Assembly (NCBI GenBank): GCA_946481195.1 | Contig: CAMLNG010000003.1 | Location: 1-27,934, forward strand | Length of the DNA stretch: 27,934 bases | Direction of reading: 5' to 3' | DNA from: an uncultured Chromatiaceae bacterium | Lineage (GTDB): Bacteria > Pseudomonadota > Gammaproteobacteria > Enterobacterales > Alteromonadaceae | Shown: positions 6,799 through 16,172 of the stretch, one piece after another | Layout: the number at the start of each line of letters is the position of its first letter | Numbering within the stretch: the stretch's first letter is position 1 | Translations under genes and position numbers: made by a program | Notes under the pieces: generated by a model | What the model was told of the DNA's origin: nothing | Database searches by the model: none | The model's input: only the letters and a program-made list of their open reading frames with translations

Positions 6799-8814
6799 AT
6801 GAAACTGAATACGCAACAAAATGACGCGGTGAAATATATCGCCGGCCCTTGTCTGGTTCTGGCGGGCGCCGGCTCGGGTAAAACCCGGGTCATCACCAAT
6901 AAAATTGCTTATCTGATTGAAGAGTGCGAGATGCCGGCCCGGCATATCGCGGCGGTGACTTTTACCAATAAAGCCGCCCGCGAAATGAAAGAGCGGATTG
7001 GGCATACACTCGACCGGACCAAATTACGCGGCCTGACGGTGTCGACCTTCCACACACTGGGCCTTGAGATCATCAAAAAAGAACACAAAGCCATTGGTTA
7101 TAAAGCCAATTTCACGTTGTTCGACGACCAGGACAGCATGGCATTGCTCAAAGAGCTGACCGAAAATGAACTGCTCGGCGACAAAGATTTACTGCGCGCA
7201 CTGCAAAGCAAAATCTCCAGCTGGAAGAATGACTTAATGCTGCCACAACAAGCGCTGGCACGTGCCACAGATGCGCAGTCGATTAGCTTTGCCAATATTT
7301 ACGCGCAATACGCCCAGCAACTGCGTGCCTACAACGCGCTGGATTTTGATGACCTGATCATGGTGCCGACATTGTTGTTTGCCTCCAATGTCGAAGTGCG
7401 GACGCGCTGGCAACAGAAAATCCACTATTTACTGGTCGATGAATATCAGGACACTAACACCAGTCAGTACGAACTGGTGAAATGGCTGGTGGGTGAGCGC
7501 CAGCGCTTTACCGTGGTCGGTGACGATGACCAGTCGATTTATTCCTGGCGCGGCGCTAAACCACAGAATCTGATCTTGCTCGGCAAAGATTTCCCCAATT
7601 TGCGCGTGATCAAACTGGAACAGAATTACCGCTCCTGCGAGCGGATTCTGAAGGCGGCCAATATTCTCATTGCTAATAACCCGCATGAATACGACAAAGC
7701 GCTGTTCAGTGAGCTGGGTTATGGCGTGCCGCTCAAAGTGTTGCCAACCCGCAACGAAGAAGACGAAGCGGAAAAAGTGGTGGCCGAAATCATTTCCCAC
7801 CGTTTTTTGAATCGCAGCCAGTACCGCGACTACGCCATTTTGTACCGCGGCAACCACCAGGCCCGGGTGTTCGAAAAAGCACTGATGACCAACCGTATTC
7901 CGTACAAAATTTCCGGTGGCACGTCGTTTTTTTCCCGCAGCGAAATCAAGGACATCATGGCTTACTTACGCCTTTTGGTGAATCAGGACGACGACAATGC
8001 GCTGCTGCGTATTATCAACACGCCCAAACGCGAAATTGGCGCGGCCACGCTGGAGAAAATCGGCAGCCTCGCCAATCAGCTGCATATCAGCTTATTTGAC
8101 GCCTGTTGTGCGCCGGAACTGTCTGATGAATTATCGGCCAAGAGCCTGGCGGCGGTGCGGCATTTTGCTAACTGGATTGTCGCCATCGCTGACAACGCGG
8201 TGCGGGCAGAACCGGCCGAAGCAGTGCGCGATTTAATTCGCCAGAGCCAATATGAAGCTTATCTGTTTGAAACCAGTGCCAGTACCAAAGCGGCAGAAAT
8301 GGCACTGAAAAACGTCAACGAGCTATTTCGCTGGATCACCGAGATGCTTAAAGGCGACGAAGAACATGAGCCAATGACACTGGCTGAAGTGGTGACCAAA
8401 CTGACCCTGCGGGACATGATGGAGCGGCAGGAACAGCAGGATGACGCCGATCAGGTGCAACTGCTGACCTTACACGCCTCCAAGGGGCTGGAATTTCCAT
8501 ATGTATTTATGGTCGGCATGGAAGAGGGCATTTTGCCGCACCAGACCAGCATTGACGAAGATAATGTCGAGGAAGAACGCCGGCTGGCTTACGTCGGTAT
8601 TACCCGCGCACAACGTGAACTGATTTTTACCTATGCCCGCGAACGGCGGCAATATGGTGAAGTGGTGAAACCGGAGCCGAGCCGTTTTCTTGATGAATTA
8701 CCGCAGGACGATTTGGAATGGGCCAAAGCAGCACCGGTGAAAACTGAAGAACAGCGCCAGCAAACCGGACTCGCGCATTTAGACCGGTTACGCCAGCTGC
8801 TGAAGAAAGACTGA
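6799..8814 (+). CDS. rep: ATP-dependent DNA helicase Rep
   Basis: This 671-residue protein matches E. coli Rep (673) along its whole length. Rep is a 3'-5' superfamily 1A helicase that clears protein blocks ahead of the replication fork and helps restart. The Walker A motif GAGSGKT is at 23-29, motif Ia in [15 protein letters not shown], motif II DEYQD at 214-218, motif III in [13 protein letters not shown], motif IV in QNYRS, motif V in [14 protein letters not shown] and motif VI in YVGITRAQ. Rep rather than UvrD is supported by the start [20 protein letters not shown] and the end [15 protein letters not shown]. The 3' end overlaps the convergent GGDEF gene by 27 bp. Confidence 0.97.
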   Translation: MKLNTQQNDAVKYIAGPCLVLAGAGSGKTRVITNKIAYLIEECEMPARHIAAVTFTNKAAREMKERIGHTLDRTKLRGLTVSTFHTLGLEIIKKEHKAIGYKANFTLFDDQDSMALLKELTENELLGDKDLLRALQSKISSWKNDLMLPQQALARATDAQSISFANIYAQYAQQLRAYNALDFDDLIMVPTLLFASNVEVRTRWQQKIHYLLVDEYQDTNTSQYELVKWLVGERQRFTVVGDDDQSIYSWRGAKPQNLILLGKDFPNLRVIKLEQNYRSCERILKAANILIANNPHEYDKALFSELGYGVPLKVLPTRNEEDEAEKVVAEIISHRFLNRSQYRDYAILYRGNHQARVFEKALMTNRIPYKISGGTSFFSRSEIKDIMAYLRLLVNQDDDNALLRIINTPKREIGAATLEKIGSLANQLHISLFDACCAPELSDELSAKSLAAVRHFANWIVAIADNAVRAEPAEAVRDLIRQSQYEAYLFETSASTKAAEMALKNVNELFRWITEMLKGDEEHEPMTLAEVVTKLTLRDMMERQEQQDDADQVQLLTLHASKGLEFPYVFMVGMEEGILPHQTSIDEDNVEEERRLAYVGITRAQRELIFTYARERRQYGEVVKPEPSRFLDELPQDDLEWAKAAPVKTEEQRQQTGLAHLDRLRQLLKKD

Positions 8815-11382
8815 TGCTTCCGGCACAGGCTGTAACTGCTTCACCAGTTCACCTTGCAGATAACAGCAGCCGGCGTCCACCAGTAATTCACGCACGGCCT
8901 GCTCATCGATGCCGTCCGCAATGATGCGGAATTTGTAGTTTTGCGCCAGCGTGATGAGTAAATCCAGCAGTTGGCGTTTTTGGCTCTGACGCAGCAGACT
9001 GCGGCAGAAACTGGCCTCTAACCGAACAAAATCAAACGGATAGCCAGTCAGAAGCCCCAACGGCATCATCTCGGCTCCAAAGTTCTCTAACGTCAGCCGC
9101 ACACCGAGCCGCTTCAGATTATGCAGATAACTCAGCGCTGTATTACTGAGTTTCATCAGTTCAAATTCAGCAAATCCCAGGCTCAGACGGTGCAACACTT
9201 GCGGTTTGCTGCTGAGCAGCTTGTAAAGGCGGTCAAAATGCTGCGGATGAGTCAGATGCTGGACACAAAGCGGCAGACAAATCACAGCCGGTTGTGACTG
9301 GCTACTCAGTAAATCCAGAATTTGTTGCAGCAGCTGCAATTCAATTTGTGGTAACACGCCGGCCTGCGCCGCCTGTTGACAGAAATCCTGTTGCAAGCCT
9401 AATTGCGGATGCTGCCATTGCATGCGGGCGGCATAACCCAACGTATGATGTTTTTCGCTGCAGATAATCGGATCATAAGCGACCGAAAACTGCTGTTCAG
9501 TGACGGCCTGATGCAGCGCCTGCTCGAGCGACAATTCCTGCAGCAGTTGCTGGCGCATCGATTCGGTAAAAATCACAAAGCGGTTACGGCCCAATGCTTT
9601 CGCCTGATACATGGCGGCATCCGCATCACGGAGCATTCCGTCCGCATTGGTGTAGCTGGCATCATAATGTGCAATGCCGATAGAGGCGCCGGAATACAAA
9701 CTCTGTCCCTGCAATTCCATCGGCTGCCGCACTGCCTCGATAATTCGATCTGCAACATCTTCCGCATCCGCGTCCTGCTGCAGCTGTGTCAGCAGAACCA
9801 CAAACTCGTCACCGCCAAGACGCGCCACTAAATCATGTTCACGTACGGTCAGCAGCAGGCGTTTGCTGATCTCAATCAGGAATGCGTCACCGGCATGATG
9901 ACCCAGCGTGTCGTTAATCAGTTTAAACCGGTCTAAATCAATGAATAACAACGCAAATTTCAGGTTTGCTTCACGATTGCGCAGCGCGAACTTTTGTTTC
10001 AACTGCAACATAAACATCTGCCGGTTGGCGAGGCCGGTCAGCGCGTCATGGTTGGCTTCATGGAACAGCTTTTCTTCGGCTTTTTTCCGCTCTTCAACTT
10101 GCAGGCGCAAAAATAAATTGGTCTGGCGCAATTCGCGGGTGCGTTCAAAAATTTTCCGCTCTAAATCTTCCTGATGTAGCTTTTGCTGTTCGATATTCAG
10201 CCGGCGCTGAATGGCCACGGCGATATGTTGCGACACAAACCGCAGAATATTCAGTTCGTTATCACCATAGATATAATCCTGATGATAAGACTGTACCGCA
10301 ATCACCCCCAGGGCTTGCTGTTCAATCAGCAATGGCGCGCCCAGCCAACTGGTGGAAAAAGGCTGCGGACTGCCGGCATTATCCTGCACCAGCCTGATCA
10401 CTTCGCCTTGCGCTACCAACAGGTCTGAAAGTTCTTTATTAATGAGCCGGGCTTCGCCGACTCTGAGCACATACTCGGTAAAGCCTTTACGCAGCGGCCG
10501 TTCTGTCGCTGGCGGACAATACTGGTCGACATAAAAGGGGAAACTAAGTGATTTACCACTTTCGTCCAGTAATGCGATGTAGCAGTTTTCTGCCGGCATC
10601 AGGCTGCTGAGGATTTGATGCACCTGACGGTAAAACGCAGCCATATCGAGCTCAGTCGCTGTGAGCTCTGAAATCTTATACAGCGCCGCCTGTAATTTTT
10701 CAGCATTGCTGCGCTCACGGATCTCGCGTTGCAACGACTGGTTAGTGTTTTGCAGCTGCCGGGTGCGTTCACGTACCGTTTGTTCCAGCAATTCACGGCT
10801 TTTCACCCGATCAATGGCGGTCACTGTATGCACCGCGATTTCGGTTAACAAATCTACATCGTGCTGCGTGTACAAACGGCCTTCTTCATACAATTGCACC
10901 GCCATCACGCCAATCACCAGCTGACCCCGGCGCAGCGGAACCCCTAACCAATGATGGCTGGGCGTACCCTGGGATTCAATTTCACCGGCGTCAATTAACT
11001 GCTGAAACTTCTGTACATCGCACAACAATGGCTCACCAGTGCGGCAGACATAGCCGGTCATACCACGGGCAAAATCAGCAGGATCTATCGAAGCATCGTC
11101 AAGGCAGTCTTTTTCATCGGCATAATATTCAACATTAAACCGGCCTGTTGATGGGTCCAGCAAGACAACAAAAAAGTTGTCAGCTGCCAGATGCTGGTTC
11201 ACAAGATGGTGGATTTGCGGGTAAAACTGCGCCATGTCAGTCAGCGTACTGGCCAGTTCCGAAAGTTTCAGCAACGCCTGCTGCACAGCATAAGCGAGCT
11301 GATATTTCTTCAGTAGTGATGTCAGGCGACGAATTTGGCCGGATTGATACCGGTTCGTGGCGTGTGCTGTTAATTCCTTCAA
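8788..11382 (-). CDS. GAF-GAF-GGDEF diguanylate cyclase with degenerate EAL domain
   Basis: This 864-residue protein has no membrane segment, so it is likely cytosolic. Two GAF domains (about 40-195 and 235-395) are each followed by a coiled-coil linker. A GGDEF domain follows (about 440-605) with intact GGDEF at 523-527 and an inhibitory-site RxxD (REHD, 514-517), so cyclic-di-GMP synthesis is expected. The last part (about 615-860) aligns with EAL domains but lacks the key residues: the EAL position reads LGYAARMQW, the DDFGTGYSS loop reads ENFGAEMMP, and the usual KID reads RLEA. Phosphodiesterase activity is therefore unlikely. The start is TTG: an in-frame stop lies just upstream and AAGAG is 6 bases before it. 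The gene is convergent with rep. Confidence 0.88.
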   Translation of the reverse strand: MKELTAHATNRYQSGQIRRLTSLLKKYQLAYAVQQALLKLSELASTLTDMAQFYPQIHHLVNQHLAADNFFVVLLDPSTGRFNVEYYADEKDCLDDASIDPADFARGMTGYVCRTGEPLLCDVQKFQQLIDAGEIESQGTPSHHWLGVPLRRGQLVIGVMAVQLYEEGRLYTQHDVDLLTEIAVHTVTAIDRVKSRELLEQTVRERTRQLQNTNQSLQREIRERSNAEKLQAALYKISELTATELDMAAFYRQVHQILSSLMPAENCYIALLDESGKSLSFPFYVDQYCPPATERPLRKGFTEYVLRVGEARLINKELSDLLVAQGEVIRLVQDNAGSPQPFSTSWLGAPLLIEQQALGVIAVQSYHQDYIYGDNELNILRFVSQHIAVAIQRRLNIEQQKLHQEDLERKIFERTRELRQTNLFLRLQVEERKKAEEKLFHEANHDALTGLANRQMFMLQLKQKFALRNREANLKFALLFIDLDRFKLINDTLGHHAGDAFLIEISKRLLLTVREHDLVARLGGDEFVVLLTQLQQDADAEDVADRIIEAVRQPMELQGQSLYSGASIGIAHYDASYTNADGMLRDADAAMYQAKALGRNRFVIFTESMRQQLLQELSLEQALHQAVTEQQFSVAYDPIICSEKHHTLGYAARMQWQHPQLGLQQDFCQQAAQAGVLPQIELQLLQQILDLLSSQSQPAVICLPLCVQHLTHPQHFDRLYKLLSSKPQVLHRLSLGFAEFELMKLSNTALSYLHNLKRLGVRLTLENFGAEMMPLGLLTGYPFDFVRLEASFCRSLLRQSQKRQLLDLLITLAQNYKFRIIADGIDEQAVRELLVDAGCCYLQGELVKQLQPVPEASVFLQQLA

Positions 11383-11406
11383 CGGACGCTCTTATTATTC
11401 GTTATT

Positions 11407-11479
11407 GATCCGGTGGTCGGATCTTTATGCAGAACCGGTCCTATTATGCACAAAGATTAAGCAGAAGAAAGAGGACCGG
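11407..11479. repeat. Inverted repeats upstream of the GGDEF gene
   Basis: GATCCG/CGGATC (11407-11423) is a tight repeat. CCGGTCCT/AGGACCGG (11435-11442 and 11472-11479) is a perfect 8-bp repeat with a 29-base spacer. Both lie in the upstream region of the TTG-started gene and may form leader structure or a binding site. Confidence 0.4.
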
Positions 11480-11630
11480 GGCAATTTGTCGCGGGATTTT
11501 TAGACGTTTTAGTTATTGTTGAAGACTTGTATGCAATAACACGGTTTTTAGTAAATCAGCTGCAACAATCAAGAAGACAGAGGCCCAGAGTTCCATGACA
11601 GGCAGGCGGCAATACAGAACTTTTGCCAAT

Positions 11631-11655
11631 AAAAAAAGGCCGCCCGCAGGCAGCC
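11631..11655 (-). terminator. Rho-independent terminator of the cytochrome c5 gene
   Basis: Read on the minus strand, GGCTGCC pairs with GGCGGCC (one G-U pair) across a short loop and is followed by seven T residues, 20 bases after the cytochrome stop codon. Confidence 0.9.
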
Positions 11656-11674
11656 TGTTTTGCATCTAACTGCG

Positions 11675-12073
11675 TCAGATACCGTCAGTCATAAACTTGA
11701 TAGCGTTGAGGATGTCATCATCAGAGCAGTCACCACAGGTCCCACGTGGTGGCATAGAACGGATACCTTCAAGCGCGTGTTTGTGTAATGTTTCTAAACC
11801 TTGCGCCAAGCGTGGTTTCCAGGCTGCAGCATCACCTTTTTTCGGTGCATCCAGTGCGCCGGTCGCATGACAGGCAAAACAAGCGCCCTGATAAACCTGC
11901 TCACCAGTCCGTGGACCCGTTGGTTTTGCCGCCACAGGCTCAGAACCTGCCAGATAAACCTGCCCGACTGGGGCAATGCGCGCTTTTAACTCTTCCAGGC
12001 TTTTGTCTTCAGCCGGTGTTTGCGCCAGCACTGCAAAACTCAGCATGGCCACAGCAACAGTGATTTTTTTCAT
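11675..12073 (-). CDS. Cytochrome c5 family monoheme protein
   Basis: This 132-residue exported cytochrome has a signal peptide (about residues 1-18), a linker of about 35 residues, then one c-type heme domain. The heme site is CFACH (Cys65, Cys68, His69). The likely axial Met is Met107 in SMPPRG. The extra Cys pair (Cys113, Cys116 in CGDC) is typical of cytochrome c5 and forms a disulfide in known members. It would carry electrons in the periplasm towards terminal oxidases. It has its own good promoter and terminator, so it is monocistronic. It is divergent from polA. Confidence 0.92.
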   Translation of the reverse strand: MKKITVAVAMLSFAVLAQTPAEDKSLEELKARIAPVGQVYLAGSEPVAAKPTGPRTGEQVYQGACFACHATGALDAPKKGDAAAWKPRLAQGLETLHKHALEGIRSMPPRGTCGDCSDDDILNAIKFMTDGI

Positions 12074-12117
12074 TGATCGGGGTCCCCGGGGATTAAATGC
12101 CTTACAAATTTCAGGGC

Positions 12118-12146
12118 ATTATAGCGTTGCGCCGGCAAATTGTGAA
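12118..12146 (-). promoter_or_regulatory. Sigma70 promoter of the cytochrome c5 gene
   Basis: On the minus strand, TTCACA (-35, five of six consensus bases) and TATAAT (-10, perfect) are separated by 17 bases. The start site is expected near 12111, giving a 38-base leader. Confidence 0.8.
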
Positions 12147-12374
12147 AGCCCCGCAACCGAACATCTGTCGCATGACTGTGATCTTAAACAAAAAACCGGA
12201 TCAAGGTTCGGATCTCTGCGGATCCTTAATCGAACGCATCGAAAACTGACTCCCAAATCAAGCAAATTTTTTTTGTTTTTTCCGCTTTGCATTCGCTGTG
12301 GTTGTGGTAGTCTGTTTTCCCGTTGGCTGATTTGTGTCGCAAATTTCGATACAGCCTTTTTGACAGTCAATGGC

Positions 12375-12394
12375 GTGGAAAAACTGTTTTCCAC
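12375..12394. repeat. Perfect inverted repeat GTGGAAAA-N4-TTTTCCAC
   Basis: Two 8-bp arms flank ACTG. TTTTCCACA (12387-12395) differs by one base from the DnaA box TTATCCACA. It could be an operator, or a DnaA-type site for polA or for the divergent gene. Confidence 0.5.
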
Positions 12395-12418
12395 ACACAG
12401 GAAGTAAAGAATAATAAC

Positions 12419-12449
12419 AAGGGTCTGGTGGTTTCCCCCTTCGTTTTTT
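12419..12449 (+). terminator. Terminator-like hairpin upstream of polA
   Basis: AAGGG pairs with CCCTT across a 13-base loop, then CG and six T residues. The short stem makes it weak. No upstream plus-strand gene is visible, so it may end a short transcript or attenuate polA. Confidence 0.35.
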
Positions 12450-12521
12450 CTTAATAAACACACACTTATCACAATACTGTCGGATTTATTCGACGGTTTG
12501 GTTTCGCATATCTAAAATCTC

Positions 12522-12586
12522 TTCACAGACATATTCACAAGATATCCACAGCGCCGATGTAGTGGTTATCACTGGTTGTCTGTGAA
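12522..12586. repeat. Nested inverted repeats in the polA leader
   Basis: Outer arms TTCACAGACA (12522-12531) and TGTCTGTGAA (12577-12586) match perfectly over 10 bp. Inside them, GATATCCAC (12541-12549) and GTGGTTATC (12562-12570) match in 8 of 9. The whole can fold as one long interrupted stem 42 bases before the polA start codon. No T-run follows. Confidence 0.6.
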
Positions 12587-12628
12587 TGCTTATGGCATTC
12601 TTGGCAAAATTTCTCCGGAGCTCCTGCT

Positions 12629-15415
12629 ATGCCGCAGATCCCTGCTGATCCACTGATCCTGGTCGATGGTTCATCATATTTATTTCGTGCTTATCATTCG
12701 CCGCCACACCTGACGAACTCCCGTGGCGAAGCAACAGGCGCCATTTATGGTGTGGTCAACATGCTGAAAAGTTTGTTGCGCCAATACAATCCAAGCCAGA
12801 TGGCGGTCGTCTTTGACGCGAAAGGTCCGACATTTCGTAACGAGATGTATGCCGATTACAAAGCACATCGCCCGCCGATGCCCGATGATTTACGCAGTCA
12901 AATCGAGCCTTTGCATCAAATCATCCGCGCGATGGGATTACCGCTTTTGTGTATTTCCGGGGTGGAAGCGGACGATGTGATTGGGACCCTGGCAACTGAA
13001 GCCAGTGCTCAGGGCCGGCACGTGTTGATCTCGACCGGTGACAAAGACATGGCCCAGCTGGTCAATGCACATGTCACCCTGATTAACACCATGACCGACA
13101 CTATTTTGGACCCGGCAGGTGTCAGAGAAAAATTTGGTGTCGGTCCTGATCTCATCATCGATTTCCTCGCCCTGATGGGCGATAAAGCCGACAATATTCC
13201 CGGACTGCCAGGTGTCGGCGAAAAAACGGCGCAGGCGCTGCTGCAAGGAATTGGCAGTATTGCAGATTTGTATCAACGGCTAGATGACATAGCCACATTG
13301 AATTTCCGCGGCAGTAAAACCATTGCGGACAAATTGCGCGAACACAAGGCGCAATTGGAGCTGTCGTATCAGCTGGCGACAATCAAAATCGATGTCGATT
13401 TACCGCAGGCGTTCCATCAACTACATATTCAGCCTGCAGATCTGACACAGTTGGCTGATCTCTTTGCACATTGTGAATTTAAACGCTGGCACAGCGAAAT
13501 ACTGACGCAGCAAAAAAATACTGGAACTGTCGCACCTGCAACCACTGATGAAGTTGTCAGTGCCGTCGCTGAAGCCCCGGCAGAAACCGCTTCGGGCATT
13601 GACCGCAGTCAATATCAGACCGTACTGAATGACGCAGACTTCCGCCAACTGCTCTCAACATTACAAAACGCAGCTCTGGTTGCATTTGATACCGAAACTA
13701 CCAGCCTGGATTATATGCAGGCGGAACTGGTCGGCATGTCGTTTGCGACTGCGCCGGGTCAGGCCTGGTATCTGCCTGTCGGCCATGATTATTTAGGTGC
13801 GCCAGAGCAATTGCCGCTGGCCGAAGTCCTGAAGTCGCTGAAGCCCTGGCTCGAAGATACAAAGGCGGCCAAAGTCGGGCAGAACCTCAAATATGACAAA
13901 AGTGTACTGGCCCGCTATGACATTGAGTTAAAAGGGATAGAGTTCGATACGATGCTCGAATCTTACACTCTTAACAGCGTCGCCGGCCGCCATGATATGG
14001 ACAGTCTGTCTGAACGCCATTTGCAGCATCAGCCAATTGCGTTTGAAGATATCGCCGGCAAGGGCAGCAAACAGCTGACGTTTAATCAGATTGAGCTGGA
14101 AAAAGCTGCCGAATATGCCGCCGAAGATGCTGATGTGACCTTACAGCTACATTTAACCATGTGGCCACTGCTGCAACAGGCGGCAGGCCCGGCCAAGGTG
14201 TTCCGCGACATCGAAATGCCGCTGCTCAGCGTGTTATCACGACTGGAGCGAAATGGTGTACTGATTGATGCAGCACTGCTCGGTAAACAAAGCGAATATC
14301 TGGCAGGGCGGATCAGCGAGTTAGAAACGCAGGCGCATCAGCTTGCCGGTAAAGTGTTTAATCTGTCTTCGCCGAAGCAATTGCAGGAAATTTTGTTTGA
14401 TGAACAAAAACTGCCGGTACTGAAAAAAACGCCAACCGGCGTGCCGTCGACTGCGGAAGATGTATTAGTTGAACTGGCGCAACAATACGAGCTGCCACGG
14501 GTGATCATCGAACATCGTAGTCTGACCAAACTGAAATCCACTTATACCGACAAGCTACCGAACAGCATCAATGCTCAGACTGGCCGCGTACATACCTCTT
14601 ATCATCAGGCTGTCGCTGCAACGGGGCGTCTGAGTTCAACAGAGCCGAATTTACAGAATATTCCAATCCGCACTGAAGAAGGCCGGCGCATCCGTCAGGC
14701 GTTTATCGCGCCTGCCGGCAAGAAAATTCTGGCATTAGACTATTCACAAATTGAACTGCGCATCATGGCGCATTTGTCGCAGGACAAAGCACTGCTGGAT
14801 GCCTTTGCACATGGTCGCGATATTCACCGCGCCACCGCAGCAGAGGTTTTTGGTGTCAGCCTGGATCAGGTCAGTAGTGAACAACGTCGTCGCGCCAAAG
14901 CGGTTAACTTTGGTCTGATTTATGGCATGTCAGCTTTTGGTCTGGCACAGCAACTCGATATCAGCCGCGGCGAAGCGCAACATTATGTCGACACCTATTT
15001 TGCCCGCTTCCCAGGTGTACTGGCTTACATGGAACGGACCAGACAACAGGCGCATGAATTGGGTTATGTCGAAACCCTGTTTGGGCGCCGGCTTTATCTG
15101 CCTGAGATCCAAAGCAAGAACATGGGCCGGCGCAAAGGCGCTGAGCGTGCCGCAATCAACGCCCCAATGCAGGGGACAGCGGCAGACATCATCAAACGCG
15201 CCATGCTCAGTGTGGATGCGTACCTGCAGCAGCAGGATCCGGCCGGGATCCTGATGATTATGCAGGTTCACGATGAATTAGTGTTTGAAGTCAGCGAAGC
15301 TGAATTAGCAAGACATCAGACGGCACTTGTGCAACTGATGCAGGACGCGGTGCAACTGGACGTGCCGCTGCTGGTTGAGGCAGGCTCAGGTGATAACTGG
15401 GATCAGGCGCATTAG
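12629..15415 (+). CDS. polA: DNA polymerase I
   Basis: This 928-residue protein is the same length as E. coli Pol I. It removes RNA primers and fills gaps in lagging-strand synthesis and repair. The N-terminal 5'-3' nuclease (about 1-300) has the usual acidic pattern ([28 protein letters not shown]) and a helix-hairpin-helix in LPGVGEKTA. The 3'-5' proofreading domain keeps its metal ligands Asp354 and Glu356 ([10 protein letters not shown]), so it appears active. The polymerase domain has motif [10 protein letters not shown] (Asp704), the finger-helix motif B around [20 protein letters not shown], and motif C with His881-Asp882-Glu883. GGAG precedes the ATG by about 9 bases. It is followed by spf, as in E. 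coli. Confidence 0.98.
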   Translation: MPQIPADPLILVDGSSYLFRAYHSPPHLTNSRGEATGAIYGVVNMLKSLLRQYNPSQMAVVFDAKGPTFRNEMYADYKAHRPPMPDDLRSQIEPLHQIIRAMGLPLLCISGVEADDVIGTLATEASAQGRHVLISTGDKDMAQLVNAHVTLINTMTDTILDPAGVREKFGVGPDLIIDFLALMGDKADNIPGLPGVGEKTAQALLQGIGSIADLYQRLDDIATLNFRGSKTIADKLREHKAQLELSYQLATIKIDVDLPQAFHQLHIQPADLTQLADLFAHCEFKRWHSEILTQQKNTGTVAPATTDEVVSAVAEAPAETASGIDRSQYQTVLNDADFRQLLSTLQNAALVAFDTETTSLDYMQAELVGMSFATAPGQAWYLPVGHDYLGAPEQLPLAEVLKSLKPWLEDTKAAKVGQNLKYDKSVLARYDIELKGIEFDTMLESYTLNSVAGRHDMDSLSERHLQHQPIAFEDIAGKGSKQLTFNQIELEKAAEYAAEDADVTLQLHLTMWPLLQQAAGPAKVFRDIEMPLLSVLSRLERNGVLIDAALLGKQSEYLAGRISELETQAHQLAGKVFNLSSPKQLQEILFDEQKLPVLKKTPTGVPSTAEDVLVELAQQYELPRVIIEHRSLTKLKSTYTDKLPNSINAQTGRVHTSYHQAVAATGRLSSTEPNLQNIPIRTEEGRRIRQAFIAPAGKKILALDYSQIELRIMAHLSQDKALLDAFAHGRDIHRATAAEVFGVSLDQVSSEQRRRAKAVNFGLIYGMSAFGLAQQLDISRGEAQHYVDTYFARFPGVLAYMERTRQQAHELGYVETLFGRRLYLPEIQSKNMGRRKGAERAAINAPMQGTAADIIKRAMLSVDAYLQQQDPAGILMIMQVHDELVFEVSEAELARHQTALVQLMQDAVQLDVPLLVEAGSGDNWDQAH

Positions 15416-15522
15416 AGAAGTCAGCAGAATTTTGAAATATTTCAGGTAGCTGCTGAACTTTTCATGGGACTCTGACTCAGAGTAACTGTGAACATGTCCC
15501 GTTCCTGGTACGACACCCATTT
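15416..15522 (+). other. polA 3' region with paired segments
   Basis: The sequence between the polA stop and its terminator can form hairpins: CAGCAG with CTGCTG (about 15423-15455), and CTCTGA with TCAGAG inside a GGGAC/GTCCC enclosure (about 15465-15502). There is no coding frame. It may be simply a structured 3' UTR. Confidence 0.35.
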
Positions 15523-15551
15523 AACCCTGGCAATTTGCCGGGGTTTTTTTT
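15523..15551 (+). terminator. Rho-independent terminator of polA
   Basis: AACCCTGGC pairs with GCCGGGGTT (one U-G pair), loop AATTT, then a run of T residues. It lies 107 bases after the stop codon. Confidence 0.88.
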
Positions 15552-15664
15552 ACCTTTTTCATTGAATCACGGTCGGGAAAACTGCGGCTCGCAATGCCGG
15601 TTCTGCCACTATCAGTCAGATTTCTCCCCGCTGTTGCGCCACTCAGCTCTTTTTGCGCTAAAAG

Positions 15665-15690
15665 GTTGTTTAATTACGAAATTAATCAAC
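15665..15690. repeat. AT-rich inverted repeat upstream of spf
   Basis: GTTGTTTAATT and AATTAATCAAC form 11-bp arms with one mismatch around ACGA. The centre lies about 94 bases before the Spot 42 start site. It could be a regulator site; it does not resemble the CRP consensus known to control E. coli spf. Confidence 0.45.
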
Positions 15691-15736
15691 AAGGCGAAAA
15701 AAAGAACAAAAATTGTAGTTTTATTACGGAAACAGC

Positions 15737-15764
15737 TTGCTTTTTAAACCGCGTTGCGTAGAAT
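15737..15764 (+). promoter_or_regulatory. Promoter of spf (Spot 42)
   Basis: TTGCTT (-35) and TAGAAT (-10, 15759-15764) are 16 bases apart, and the -10 box ends 7 bases before the conserved RNA start G at 15772. Confidence 0.75.
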
Positions 15765-15771
15765 CGAAAAC

Positions 15772-15889
15772 GTAGGGTACAGAGGTAAGATGTTCTATCT
15801 TTCCGTAGTTTCAGACGTTAGTCGTTGATTCTACATAGAAAGTAGGCTTATTTAGCCGCCCCACTGCTTGCAGTGGGGCGTTTTTTTTT
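15772..15889 (+). ncRNA. spf: Spot 42 small RNA
   Basis: The first 32 bases (from GTAGGGTACAGAGG through CTATCTTTC) are the same as I recall for E. coli Spot 42. The end again matches, with TTTAGCCGCCCC leading into a perfect 10-bp terminator stem (CGCCCCACTG/CAGTGGGGCG, loop CTTG, 15857-15880) and nine T residues. The middle is different and makes the RNA about 118 rather than 109 nt. In E. coli, Spot 42 is an Hfq-dependent RNA, repressed by cAMP-CRP, that limits expression of secondary carbon-use genes by base pairing. Its place between polA and engB is the same as in E. coli, which confirms the call. Confidence 0.96.
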
Positions 15890-15930
15890 GTCTTTTTCTG
15901 AAAATTAATTAGATTTTTTAGAGTAAATAC

Positions 15931-15958
15931 TTCAAACAATCAAAAATTGCTGTATAAT
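15931..15958 (+). promoter_or_regulatory. Promoter of the candidate small RNA after Spot 42
   Basis: A perfect TATAAT (15953-15958) is preceded 16 bases upstream by TTCAAA, in an AT-rich stretch. The start site is expected at about 15964-15966. Confidence 0.65.
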
Positions 15959-15964
15959 GGCGCT

Positions 15965-16057
15965 GTCTTCTTCGTAAGACACCCTGTTGATTTGAAATTT
16001 ATTGAATAGCTTCTCCCCGTTTGCTATGCCGGCAGTTCTCTGAACTGCCGGTTTTTT
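15965..16057 (+). ncRNA. Candidate Hfq-type small RNA downstream of Spot 42
   Basis: An unannotated unit of about 93 nt has all the parts of a small RNA gene. It has a TATAAT promoter and a 5' hairpin (TGTCTT/AAGACA, 15964-15981). A single-stranded AU-rich stretch (GAAATTTATTGAA) follows, then a C-rich patch (CTTCTCCCC) that could pair with ribosome sites. It ends in a strong terminator: CCGGCAGTT/AACTGCCGG, loop CTCTG, six T residues (16029-16057). No coding frame with a ribosome site is present. It is convergent with engB, which has its own terminator, so the unit does not serve engB. I cannot match it to a named RNA family. Some Vibrionaceae are reported to carry a further small RNA gene downstream of spf; homology is untested. 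Confidence 0.68.
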
Positions 16058-16121
16058 CTTTTTGGAGGTCAGCAAATAATTTGGGGCGTGGACAGGGTCA
16101 CAGGAAAAACAGATTACAGTA

Positions 16122-16151
16122 GAAAAACATCAGGCCGGATCGGCCCGATGT
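16122..16151 (-). terminator. Rho-independent terminator of engB
   Basis: Read on the minus strand, a 10-bp stem (ACATCGGGCC with GGCCTGATGT, one G-U pair) has a 5-base loop and is followed by five T residues, 21 bases after the stop codon. Confidence 0.85.
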
Positions 16152-16172
16152 TGTCAGAATTTTACAGCAAAC

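Larger units (their letters stand above)
12074..12628. other. Intergenic region cytochrome c5 / polA
   Basis: No protein gene was accepted in these 555 bases; open frames here lack ribosome sites and resemble no family. The stretch holds the cytochrome promoter (12118-12146), a perfect GTGGAAAA palindrome, a terminator-like hairpin and a large nested inverted repeat just before polA, all listed separately. Confidence 0.6.

Noticed and set aside
12119..12472. Minus-strand open frame of 117 codons before polA
   Set aside because: Basic, low-quality protein pattern, no ribosome site, and it covers the cytochrome promoter and the palindrome.
12387..12550. Replication origin with DnaA boxes before polA
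   Set aside because: Only two near-matches (TTTTCCACA, ATATCCACA), no clustered boxes and no dnaA/gidA-type neighbours.
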